Shown here in pieces: positions 1-5,051 of a stretch of DNA of 6,075 nt. The notes beneath the pieces are model-generated. The model made no database searches, was not told the origin of the DNA, and saw nothing but the letters and a program-made list of their open reading frames with translations. Where the stretch lies: positions 1 through 6,075 of the forward strand of contig DAOUWQ010000098.1 in the NCBI GenBank assembly GCA_030667035.1, read 5' to 3'. A program made the translations under genes and the position numbers. The DNA is from Candidatus Heimdallarchaeota archaeon (GTDB lineage Archaea; Asgardarchaeota; Heimdallarchaeia; JABLTI01). Position 1 is the stretch's first letter. Every line of letters begins with the position of its first letter.

Positions 1-2
1 AA

Positions 3-200
3 AATTTGCGTGAAGTAAAATGGTCTCAAAGAGTAGAGAGCAGACTGAAATCTCGAGAAAGAAAACAGGAGCGCAAAAGAGAACGTTTGTATAGAAAGGT
101 CCAGAAGAAAGAAAAACAATGGGATCAACAATTAGAACGAACAGAACGGCGACTAAAGAATCGAACGATTATTAATCTGATACGATGGAGGAGAAAATAG
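3..200 (+). CDS. C-terminal end of a highly basic, helical protein (partial)
   Basis: The frame is open from the first bases of the window and ends with TAG at 198-200, so this is most likely the 3' end of a gene that begins upstream. A TTG at 6-8 could make it a free-standing 64-residue protein, but no ribosome binding site can be seen because the window starts there. The sequence is dominated by Arg, Lys, Glu and Gln, with almost no Gly or Pro. It has runs such as RLKSRERKQERKRERLYRKV and ends in IRWRRK, which predicts one long charged helix or coiled coil. Such a tail could bind nucleic acid or a partner protein, but no domain is recognisable and no function is assigned. A T-rich stretch follows the stop. 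Confidence 0.55.
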   Translation, partial: NLREVKWSQRVESRLKSRERKQERKRERLYRKVQKKEKQWDQQLERTERRLKNRTIINLIRWRRK

Positions 201-204
201 ACTA

Positions 205-245
205 TTTATTGGTCTTTCTTTTCTTCATCAACTATTTTTTTGTTC
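205..245 (+). terminator. T-rich terminator after the basic protein
   Basis: Runs of T lie just after the stop codon (pyrimidine tract at 212-225, T8 at 234-241). Oligo-T tracts without a stable hairpin are the usual archaeal terminator. The rest of the gap to 389 holds only a promoter-like site near 355 and a weak 8-bp inverted repeat (TTCTTCAA at 279, TTGAAGAA at 327). Confidence 0.4.
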
Positions 246-354
246 TTTAAAATTAATTTCCATTTGGAACAATGTTTTTTCTTCAAATTCCCTTCTAAAG
301 ATGCTTGTATCACAAAAAAACTATTATTGAAGAAGCGTCGAAAACTAATTGCTC

Positions 355-389
355 AGTATATGTGATTCTTTCTAGAGGGATAGATTGAT
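355..389 (+). promoter_or_regulatory. TATA-like site and possible ribosome binding site for the membrane protein
   Basis: AGTATATG at 355-362 lies about 31 bases before the ATG at 390, preceded by the purine-rich CGAAAACTA. That would leave a leader of only a few bases. Alternatively AGAGGGA at 374-380, nine bases before the ATG, could act as a ribosome binding site on a longer transcript. The two readings conflict and I cannot choose between them. Confidence 0.35.
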
Positions 390-1268
390 ATGAAAATAGT
401 TGAAAATAAAATACTTAATATAATATTCCAAGTAGCGATTGCTGTTGGAATCGCTGGAATAGTAATGTTTCTGATCCAAGAAATAGTAACGATTTGGGCT
501 GGCACTGCATATACAGTAATACTTGTGATTGCTGATTTCATTGGAATAATTGCGCTCATAACTTTCATTGTGTGGATGTTTCTACCAAGTAATCGAGACC
601 TAACTTTGAATGTTGCATTTATTAGTGCTGCCATTTATGTTTTACTATATTCCTTAGCTCACTTCTTCGTAGTAATGTATCGAAACAACAATGCTGTCGC
701 ACCTGCAACAGGATCCATTCTTGGAGACTTTACAAATTCAGGGGTTAGCTTGATTGGCTTAGTAGTATTAACATTACTATCAGGTTTGATGATTGCTATT
801 TTTGCTCTCAGGTTTGTAAAACGAGGAGAAACACCAATATATGAAAAATTTGCCGTTTTGATTTGGTTATTAGTTTTAGCTATTTATGATTTCGGCGGAT
901 TCTATTACGTCAAGCAAAGTATTACTTATGGAACTGCTGTAATACCACTACCAACACTATTAGGAATAACATTCTTACCAAATGTATTGGAATTAATTTT
1001 CCTTCTCTTTGCAGCACTTTTAGTAATCTACAAATTGTTTGGAAAAATGGATAAAAAAGTAGAAAAAATACTAGTTTTAACTTTAGTAAATGTTTTTCTC
1101 TTAGCATTAGCTATTGCTACTGTAAATTCTCTAGGGTTTGTATTTTCAGATCCAACAATGATTCCATCTGTGATTGGTAACCATTTCATAATGGTGAGTT
1201 GTTTTGCTGTAATAATTACCACGTTTATCGTGTTGATAAAAGAATATCCAGTGAGAGCAACACAATAG
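390..1268 (+). CDS. Polytopic membrane protein, about eight helices, unknown function
   Basis: This is a 292-residue integral membrane protein that I cannot assign to a family. Hydrophobic segments fall near residues 8-29, 42-64, 73-96, 119-141, 152-173, 190-216, 226-248 and 264-284. Short loops separate them, including basic ones (RFVKRGE at 141-147, KMDKKVEK at 219-226). There is no signal peptide apart from the first helix, no ATP-binding motif and no obvious metal or catalytic motif. Isolated polar residues in the membrane part (D49, H91, D167, N198, E201) could matter for transport or ligand binding. The ATG at 390 is the first start in the frame. The neighbour downstream is convergent, so this gene is probably transcribed alone. 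A transporter, a sensor or a structural membrane protein are all possible. Confidence 0.85.
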   Translation: MKIVENKILNIIFQVAIAVGIAGIVMFLIQEIVTIWAGTAYTVILVIADFIGIIALITFIVWMFLPSNRDLTLNVAFISAAIYVLLYSLAHFFVVMYRNNNAVAPATGSILGDFTNSGVSLIGLVVLTLLSGLMIAIFALRFVKRGETPIYEKFAVLIWLLVLAIYDFGGFYYVKQSITYGTAVIPLPTLLGITFLPNVLELIFLLFAALLVIYKLFGKMDKKVEKILVLTLVNVFLLALAIATVNSLGFVFSDPTMIPSVIGNHFIMVSCFAVIITTFIVLIKEYPVRATQ

Positions 1269-1309
1269 AAATAAGAAAAAATATTCTTATTTCAAATTCT
1301 TCTTTTTTT
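1268..1309 (+). terminator. Perfect hairpin plus T7, terminator of the membrane protein
   Basis: GAAATAAGAA (1268-1277) and TTCTTATTTC (1284-1293) form a 10-bp perfect inverted repeat around a 6-base loop. A pyrimidine stretch follows, ending in T7 at 1303-1309. The first arm begins at the last base of the membrane protein's stop codon. The second arm reaches two bases into the stop codon (1292-1294) of the convergent gene. The T tract lies on the + side only, so it should act mainly on the + gene. Confidence 0.65.
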
Positions 1310-1792
1310 GAAAAAACTAGCAATAAATATTGTTGATACGATAATAATTATTGATGAATTTGTTGTGTTTGTTTCTACAGTTGAATTGGAACTAGGTGCA
1401 GTATCTGTAACTACTGCTGTTACCGTAGTGTTTTCTTCTCTGTAATCCCAATCCATGTGTGCAAATCTAATTGAATAATTCAGTGATGTTTCCGCTATGA
1501 AGTTCCCTTCCCCGGAGCTTACTCCATGAGCTAAGAGTGTGATATGTCCCCCTCCTCCAAGAAAATTAACGAATTTATAGATTGAGATATTGATGTTGTC
1601 GGAAGTGCTTATGAACGACCAATACAACGTTTGGTTTTCAGAATAGAAAATGCCCAAATCGATATTCAATACACCCGAATATGCCATCTCTTGGGAACCA
1701 ACCCACATACCTTCTGATCGGACCATTTCTATAGAGTTGCTGAGTAGTAGTGCCAAAATCAAAACTGCTATTCGAAATTTCTTGCTTCTCAA
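1292..1792 (-). CDS. Small secreted, C-terminally anchored glycoprotein, GOLD-like beta domain
   Basis: No ATG lies before the signal sequence. Two TTG codons are possible, at 1807 (directly after a stop) and at 1792. I prefer 1792 because GAGGGT at 1805-1800 sits 7 bases upstream as a ribosome binding site; the product is then 166 residues. It starts MRSKKF followed by a hydrophobic core (about residues 7-19), a typical Sec signal peptide. An ectodomain of about 100 residues follows, rich in alternating hydrophobic residues. Then come a Thr/Ser/Asn linker, a short hydrophobic anchor (about 148-161) and a basic tail KKRRI. Seven N-glycosylation sequons (N53, N68, N105, N121, N136, N142, N145) fit an archaeal surface protein. 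The order YWSFISTSDNINISIYKF ... SGEGNFIAETSLNYSIRFAH resembles the GOLD/emp24-like beta sandwich found in many archaeal surface proteins; this is inference from pattern only. The short anchor plus basic tail also resembles sortase-type C-terminal signals, but no PGF-like motif is present. Confidence 0.75.
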   Translation of the reverse strand: MRSKKFRIAVLILALLLSNSIEMVRSEGMWVGSQEMAYSGVLNIDLGIFYSENQTLYWSFISTSDNINISIYKFVNFLGGGGHITLLAHGVSSGEGNFIAETSLNYSIRFAHMDWDYREENTTVTAVVTDTAPSSNSTVETNTTNSSIIIIVSTIFIASFFKKRRI

Positions 1793-1814
1793 ACGTTTTA
1801 CCCTCAAATTAATT

Positions 1815-1828
1815 CGAAATCTATTTCG
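1815..1828. repeat. Short palindrome CGAAAT-CT-ATTTCG in the divergent promoter region
   Basis: A 6-bp perfect dyad with a 2-base spacer lies 8-23 bases upstream of the two possible starts of the secreted protein, in the gap shared with the hydrolase at 1920. It could be an operator for the minus-strand gene. A short dyad in AT-rich DNA can also arise by chance. Confidence 0.25.
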
Positions 1829-1885
1829 TTCAAAGTTATTGTTTGTTAACTTGTAAGTAGAATGTTATTAATATCAATTTAGTAA

Positions 1886-1900
1886 ATAAGAATAAATTTG
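1886..1900 (+). promoter_or_regulatory. TATA-like site for a leaderless hydrolase gene
   Basis: The A/T stretch around AATAAATT (1891-1898) is centred about 26 bases before the ATG at 1920, the distance expected for a leaderless archaeal transcript. No ribosome binding site precedes the ATG (TAATCTAGCGT), which supports leaderless translation. Confidence 0.4.
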
Positions 1901-1919
1901 TTGTAAGCTAATCTAGCGT

Positions 1920-2474
1920 ATGCCTTTTACACCGTTTCACTTTGGATTTGGAGTATTCATTTTTGCAATATGCCCTTTTATTGATATAACAGCAATTTTG
2001 ATTGGAACTGTAATAATTGATATTGAAGGAGTTCTTTATTTACTATTCAAAATCGGTGTTGAACATGGTTATACTCACAGTTTGCTTGGAGTAATGATTT
2101 ACTTAATTCCATGTACATTTTTCAGTTGGGTGTTTTATAAGCTGTTAGAGAAAATAACGAATAAGAAATTTAGATTTAGCTGGCTGTATTCAGGTGTCTC
2201 GAGTCTACTTGGTTTAGTATCTCATGTCATTTTTGATGGTAGTTTATATCCTGAGATGATGATTTTTTATCCGTTCTCGCAAGTGCAAGGTCATATCTAT
2301 GGAATTATGTCTTATCAAACAGTAATTATTATTTTAACATCAATGTTTGCTTTAGGAGCAATAATCGTTTTTGTGAAGTCATTATTGAGATTCAAATTTG
2401 AAAAGAAACTATTGATTTCATATAATCTCATCTTATCTACTGAATTAGAGAAAGCTTTACCTAATGAATCGTAA
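1920..2474 (+). CDS. YdjM-type membrane-bound metal-dependent hydrolase
   Basis: This is a 184-residue protein of the YdjM / DUF457 family (PF04307), integral membrane proteins classed as metal-dependent hydrolases whose natural substrate is mostly unknown. Family marks are the N-terminal PFTPFHFGFG (H7), an acidic segment IIDIEG (D34, E36), the HGYTHS motif (H49, H53) and SHVIFDGS (H102, D106). The repeated H-x3-H / H-x3-D residues are the likely metal ligands near the membrane face. Hydrophobic segments lie at about 9-43, 56-77, 90-107 and 131-154. A basic, amphipathic tail of about 30 residues follows, longer than the catalytic core needs. The ATG at 1920 begins the conserved motif itself, so the start is secure. 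The gene stands alone, with a divergent neighbour upstream and a convergent one downstream. Confidence 0.85.
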   Translation: MPFTPFHFGFGVFIFAICPFIDITAILIGTVIIDIEGVLYLLFKIGVEHGYTHSLLGVMIYLIPCTFFSWVFYKLLEKITNKKFRFSWLYSGVSSLLGLVSHVIFDGSLYPEMMIFYPFSQVQGHIYGIMSYQTVIIILTSMFALGAIIVFVKSLLRFKFEKKLLISYNLILSTELEKALPNES

Positions 2475-2475
2475 C

Positions 2476-2510
2476 AGTAATTTTTGCATTTGTTGGTTTT
2501 TGTCAGATTT
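2476..2510 (+). terminator. T-rich tracts after the hydrolase gene
   Basis: Two T5 runs (2480-2484 and 2497-2501) lie in the 56-base gap before the convergent gene. There is no hairpin worth naming. They fit a hairpin-free archaeal terminator. Confidence 0.3.
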
Positions 2511-2530
2511 CCATTGGGCAACAATTCATA

Positions 2531-2848
2531 TTAAAAGGTAAGGCCAACATCTCGATCTTGACGTTCTCTTCTAATTTCCTCAAGAAAAGCACTTATCTGA
2601 TAATCTCTCTTGTGCTTGAATATTTTTTCTTTGAACTTTTTCTCTAGAAGGGCTTCTATCTGAATAAGAAGACGATCATCATATGGCTTGAAATCCAATT
2701 TGCCTTCTTCAGTTTCCTCGATAGTTTCTACGATAGTAAAAAGTTTGGAAATTAACCTTTCTTCAATTTCACTATGAATATTTTGCCTTACAGGAAGTCC
2801 AGCTTTAAAATCTTCTTTTTCTTTTTTAAGCATTACAAGCTCACTCAC
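2531..2848 (-). CDS. Hypothetical small charged helical protein
   Basis: I do not recognise this protein. From the GTG at 2848 it has 105 residues. It is almost wholly predicted helix, rich in Glu and Lys, with segments such as NIHSEIEERLISKLFTIVETI and LLIQIEALLEKKFKEKIF that would pack as a helical bundle or coiled coil. It ends in a charged tail (EEIRRERQDRDVGLTF). It has no Cys, signal peptide or membrane segment, so it is likely cytoplasmic. Three starts are possible: TTG 2866, GTG 2848 and ATG 2833. I chose GTG 2848 because a TATA-like box is centred about 24 bases upstream; ATG 2833 (100 residues) is the main alternative. It lies 81 bases downstream of the metallo-hydrolase on the same strand but seems to have its own promoter. 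Confidence 0.6.
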   Translation of the reverse strand: MSELVMLKKEKEDFKAGLPVRQNIHSEIEERLISKLFTIVETIEETEEGKLDFKPYDDRLLIQIEALLEKKFKEKIFKHKRDYQISAFLEEIRRERQDRDVGLTF

Positions 2849-2866
2849 AATAATATACGTCGACAA

Positions 2867-2877
2867 AATATAAAAGA
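2867..2877 (-). promoter_or_regulatory. TATA box for the small helical protein
   Basis: On the minus strand the sequence reads TTTTATATTTT, centred near 2872, about 24 bases before the GTG at 2848. A second TATA-like site (GTATATTATT, near 2856) would instead suit the ATG at 2833. Confidence 0.45.
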
Positions 2878-2882
2878 AATTT

Positions 2883-2898
2883 GTAAGAAAAAGAGGTG
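2883..2898 (-). terminator. Oligo-T tract after the metallo-hydrolase
   Basis: On the minus strand CACCTCTTTTTCTTAC follows the hydrolase stop codon by about 32 bases and precedes the next TATA box. It is a hairpin-free T tract of archaeal type that would separate the two minus-strand units. Confidence 0.35.
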
Positions 2899-2929
2899 CG
2901 AAGGAATAATTTCCATCGCTTCAATGTTT

Positions 2930-3694
2930 TCATCTGAATCTGTGGGATTCAAAGTAAGCAAGATGAACAAGTTCACATTCCGTCAGTAAATGCCCATAAC
3001 TAAGAATAAAATTTTCATCTGCCAATGGTCCATAATGAATGGGAATAAAATATACAGGTTGAATGACATCAATTACATCTATGATTTCCATATCTGCCAT
3101 TGTTTGACATCCCGGTCCTAAAGGAAGTAACGCTACATCAATTAAACCTGTTAGTTGACTATATTCATCAATATTTTTTGAATCTCCCGCATGGAAAATA
3201 GAAAACTCATTAATATTTACTATATAGCTAGTAAAATTATCTTCTTGAGGGTGGCTTGCCGGATAATCTAAAACCGGTAAAGTATACATATAAAATGCTG
3301 TGATGTCAAAGAGACCGACTTGATACTCATCTTCAGGATTGAGCCCTATTCCATCGTAAACTGATATTGCCGCTGTCATAATCTTTGGGAAAATATTAAC
3401 TGTGTCACTTTTTTGTATCATATCCATACTTGTGGGTTCGTAATGATCTCCATGACTATGAGTTATTAATATGACATCTGCTGGTTTTTCACTGTAACTT
3501 TCTGGAAGATTAATGGGATCAATGTATAGTCTCATTCCTTTTGTTTCGATCATAATTCCTGCGTTATCTAATAATGTGAGATTAACTGCGTTATAGTTGA
3601 GTAATGAAATAGTTATAATTGGTGTTGCAACAGCTGCGGCTGTAACTATCACCCCAATACCTATGAACATTGCAACTCTTCTTGTAAGCTTCAT
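2930..3694 (-). CDS. Exported metallo-beta-lactamase-fold hydrolase, UlaG-like
   Basis: This is a 254-residue zinc-type hydrolase of the metallo-beta-lactamase superfamily. It is nearest to the UlaG-like / Lactamase_B_3 group, whose members cleave lactones, phosphoesters or N-acyl lipids; the substrate here is unknown. All expected metal ligands are visible: THSHGDH (H79, H81, D83, H84), H148 in ASHPQ, D171 in FHAGD and H220 in IPIHYG. The opening beta strands (AVNLTLLDNAGIMIETKGMRLYIDP) are typical. Residues 1-32 form an N-terminal signal anchor. It begins MKLTRRVAMF, so the Tat route is possible and would suit a folded metalloenzyme; the catalytic part should lie outside the cell. The ATG at 3694 is about 26 bases after a TATA-like box, so the transcript is probably leaderless. 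A winged-helix gene lies 127 bases upstream on the same strand, and two inverted repeats fill part of that gap. Confidence 0.88.
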   Translation of the reverse strand: MKLTRRVAMFIGIGVIVTAAAVATPIITISLLNYNAVNLTLLDNAGIMIETKGMRLYIDPINLPESYSEKPADVILITHSHGDHYEPTSMDMIQKSDTVNIFPKIMTAAISVYDGIGLNPEDEYQVGLFDITAFYMYTLPVLDYPASHPQEDNFTSYIVNINEFSIFHAGDSKNIDEYSQLTGLIDVALLPLGPGCQTMADMEIIDVIDVIQPVYFIPIHYGPLADENFILSYGHLLTECELVHLAYFESHRFR

Positions 3695-3714
3695 ACTATT
3701 TAATTAAAAGATAG

Positions 3715-3726
3715 TAATATTAAAAC
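3715..3726 (-). promoter_or_regulatory. TATA box of the metallo-hydrolase
   Basis: On the minus strand GTTTTAATATTA is centred near 3720, about 26 bases before the ATG at 3694. GAGAA (3731-3727) adjoins it directly upstream, the same arrangement seen at the winged-helix and microprotein promoters. Confidence 0.5.
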
Positions 3727-3764
3727 TTCTCTACATTCTAGAGAATTCATTCTCACGAGAATGA
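3727..3764. repeat. Two tandem inverted repeats upstream of the metallo-hydrolase promoter
   Basis: Repeat 1 is TTCTCTA (3727-3733), 5 bases, TAGAGAA (3739-3745). Repeat 2 is TCATTCTC (3747-3754), 2 bases, GAGAATGA (3757-3764). Both are perfect and share TTCTC/GAGAA half-sites. They end exactly where the minus-strand TATA box begins, so bound protein would block or recruit transcription factors. They could instead fold as RNA hairpins at the 3' end of the winged-helix transcript, since repeat 1 is followed by GTTTT in that direction. I favour operators because a related dyad occurs at 4588. Confidence 0.5.
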
Positions 3765-3821
3765 GACATATTCGATTTACCCCCCTCTTTCTGAATATTC
3801 AACTGTTATTTTTAATGGCAT

Positions 3822-4445
3822 TCAACAAGACTTCAATATCTCTTTGATATCATTGTTGTAAATCATGATAAGCCAAGCAACATTTTGAATGAATTGATTT
3901 ATTTCAGTAAAGTCTTGTCCTTTTAAGAGATCAAAGATTTTCTCATCTGAATTTTGAATAAATTCTATTGCAAGCTTTTCTCCTTGAGCCAATTTTTCTG
4001 TAATAGATTCAATACATTCTTCTTTAGTAAACGATTTTTCTTCATCAAGTTGATCTAGAAGTATCTTGTATGCTTGGAAGATTTTCTTTTTACTAGCTTT
4101 GGTCTTAGCTTTATCCATTGTATCATCAAAGAATACTTTAGCAGTTCGCATAAAAATTGAAACACTTTTATTTCTGTTTTCTTCATCCGTAAAAATCCTT
4201 TTCCCTGCTTCTACTGCTAACCCTACTTCTCCCAGCGTTTTTATGTATCTATATAACGTTTTATCCGACTTCTCATTCCCTTCTGCTGCATATGCTTCTT
4301 CAATTTCTTTTATGGTCTTTGGACCTGTTCTTAGAAATGTTAAAAGTAACCCATAATCCTTATCGTAGAAATATTTTGAAACCTCTTTATCCTTGATTCT
4401 TTTAGTAACTACCTGATTATAGGTTATTACATCTTGTACACGCAT
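3822..4445 (-). CDS. Winged-helix transcriptional regulator
   Basis: This is a 207-residue DNA-binding protein. Residues about 21-90 form an ArsR/MarR-like winged helix-turn-helix. A first helix spans KEVSKYFYDKDYGLLLTFLR, the T44-Y52 region forms the second helix, SDKTLYRYIKTLGEVGLA (60-77) is the recognition helix, and VEAGKRIFTDEE (78-89) is the beta wing. Residues 95-207 are a mostly helical C-terminal domain without a known ligand motif, probably for dimerisation or effector sensing. The protein has no Cys apart from C144 and the terminal residue, which argues against a multi-Cys metal site. ATG 4445 has a good ribosome binding site (GTGGAGA, 5 bases upstream). The neighbours are the metallo-hydrolase downstream and the divergent microprotein upstream, and all three share a GAGAA element at the promoter. 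I infer local regulation, probably with autoregulation. Confidence 0.8.
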   Translation of the reverse strand: MRVQDVITYNQVVTKRIKDKEVSKYFYDKDYGLLLTFLRTGPKTIKEIEEAYAAEGNEKSDKTLYRYIKTLGEVGLAVEAGKRIFTDEENRNKSVSIFMRTAKVFFDDTMDKAKTKASKKKIFQAYKILLDQLDEEKSFTKEECIESITEKLAQGEKLAIEFIQNSDEKIFDLLKGQDFTEINQFIQNVAWLIMIYNNDIKEILKSC

Positions 4446-4474
4446 TTAAATCTCCACTATACCTTTTCCTACAA

Positions 4475-4496
4475 TGAAATATTAATCTTTTCTCAC
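4475..4496 (-). promoter_or_regulatory. Promoter of the winged-helix gene with GAGAA half-site
   Basis: On the minus strand GTGAGAAAAG (4496-4487) runs straight into the TATA-like ATTAATATTTC (4486-4476). A transcript starting about 26 bases on would begin near 4455, which keeps most of the ribosome binding site. Only one half-site is present here, with no dyad. Confidence 0.45.
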
Positions 4497-4587
4497 ATCT
4501 TAGGATTTAGGGGCGGAAATTGGACTTTTCTGACAATTGGTTGACTATTTAGACAAATATAGGGGGTCTGTCTTATTTTATGAACCT

Positions 4588-4608
4588 CTTTCTCACCAAA
4601 TGAGAAAG
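4588..4608. promoter_or_regulatory. Perfect 8-bp dyad next to the microprotein TATA box (candidate operator)
   Basis: CTTTCTCA (4588-4595) and TGAGAAAG (4601-4608) are exact inverted repeats with a 5-base spacer (CCAAA). The second arm abuts the TATA box at 4609 and overlaps the BRE position. It shares the TTCTC/GAGAA half-sites with the repeats at 3727-3764. Confidence 0.55.
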
Positions 4609-4617
4609 TTTATATAC
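4604..4617 (+). promoter_or_regulatory. Strong archaeal BRE/TATA promoter of the microprotein
   Basis: GAAAG followed by TTTATATAC (4609-4617) is a near-consensus archaeal BRE and TATA box, the best in the window. Transcription should start near 4639, giving a leader of about 12 bases that just contains the ribosome binding site. Confidence 0.75.
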
Positions 4618-4650
4618 TATTGTGTTCATAATATAGTCAAGGTGAAAAAA

Positions 4651-4761
4651 ATGTCACAACCATTCCTAAATAAAAGTGAAAAACTATCATCAACATATGA
4701 ACGCTTCTTGGATAAAAGATTATCAAGTGCTGAACAGCATTTATTACTTTCCCACAGATGA
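4651..4761 (+). CDS. 36-residue microprotein of unknown function
   Basis: This is a short reading frame, MSQPFLNKSEKLSSTYERFL and a further 16 residues ending LLLSHR. It is called as real because of its setting: a near-consensus TATA box at 4609, AGGTGA (4640-4645) five bases before the ATG, and a hairpin plus T tract 17 bases after the stop. The frame can be extended to a TTG at 4537, but that would put the TATA box and dyad inside the gene, so I reject it. The product is soluble, slightly basic and predicted helical (about residues 8-34), with no Cys and no signal or membrane segment. It could bind the divergent winged-helix regulator or act alone. The transcript might also work as an RNA. 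Function unknown. Confidence 0.55.
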   Translation: MSQPFLNKSEKLSSTYERFLDKRLSSAEQHLLLSHR

Positions 4762-4777
4762 GTGAATAAGTGTGGAT

Positions 4778-4800
4778 AAGGAAGGAAACTTCCTTTTATT
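4778..4800 (+). terminator. Hairpin with GAAA tetraloop and T tract after the microprotein
   Basis: AAGGAAG (4778-4784) and CTTCCTT (4789-4795) pair perfectly around a GAAA tetraloop, a very stable GNRA-type loop. TTATT follows. It marks the 3' end of the microprotein transcript by termination or by protection from decay. Confidence 0.55.
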
Positions 4801-5051
4801 CATTCATCGAAATTATTTTTCTGTTTCTTAATAAAATCAAAATTTTTTGTTACTTAACTATCGATTTGAACAATAAGTATACCTTTATATGCGTGATTGG
4901 GAAAAGACCATTTGTATACATTCAAAAAACAAAAAATAAGAGTAACAGATTTTAGCAAATAGATTATGATAAATAACTTTTTTCGGAAATCCAATCCTTG
5001 AGTTAATTGTTTTGAGTTTATGTATAACATATTATTCGGTGAAAAAATAAA
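4801..5051 (+). other. AT-rich gap upstream of the zinc-ribbon gene, two possible TATA boxes
   Basis: I see no gene in this stretch. TTTATATG at 4884-4891 is a good TATA box and would give a leader of about 138 bases. TTTATGTATAA at 5017-5027 is closer to the gene, but it would start transcription after the ribosome binding site GGTGA (5038-5042, nine bases before the ATG). The more distant box therefore fits that site better. The possible leader has no clear riboswitch fold. Confidence 0.3.

Noticed and set aside
279..334. Inverted repeat TTCTTCAA / TTGAAGAA with a 40-base spacer
   Set aside because: Eight bases with a long loop in AT-rich DNA is within chance, and no T tract or gene start depends on it.
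3780..3785. A run of six C just downstream of the winged-helix gene
   Set aside because: It is odd for AT-rich DNA, but there is no coding frame over it, so phase variation by slippage has nothing to act on.
4537..4650. Upstream extension of the microprotein to a TTG start, giving 74 residues
   Set aside because: It would run through the dyad, the TATA box and the ribosome binding site, which are much better explained as a promoter for the ATG at 4651.
4771..4779. TGTGGATAA, the exact complement of the bacterial DnaA box TTATCCACA
   Set aside because: It is a single copy between a small ORF and its terminator hairpin, and the window has archaeal promoters. Archaea use Orc1/Cdc6 rather than DnaA, so a chance match is likelier.
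4770..4955. A 61-residue + strand frame after the microprotein
   Set aside because: It begins inside the terminator hairpin, has a low-complexity AT-driven composition (Phe, Ile, Lys, Asn) and has no ribosome binding site.
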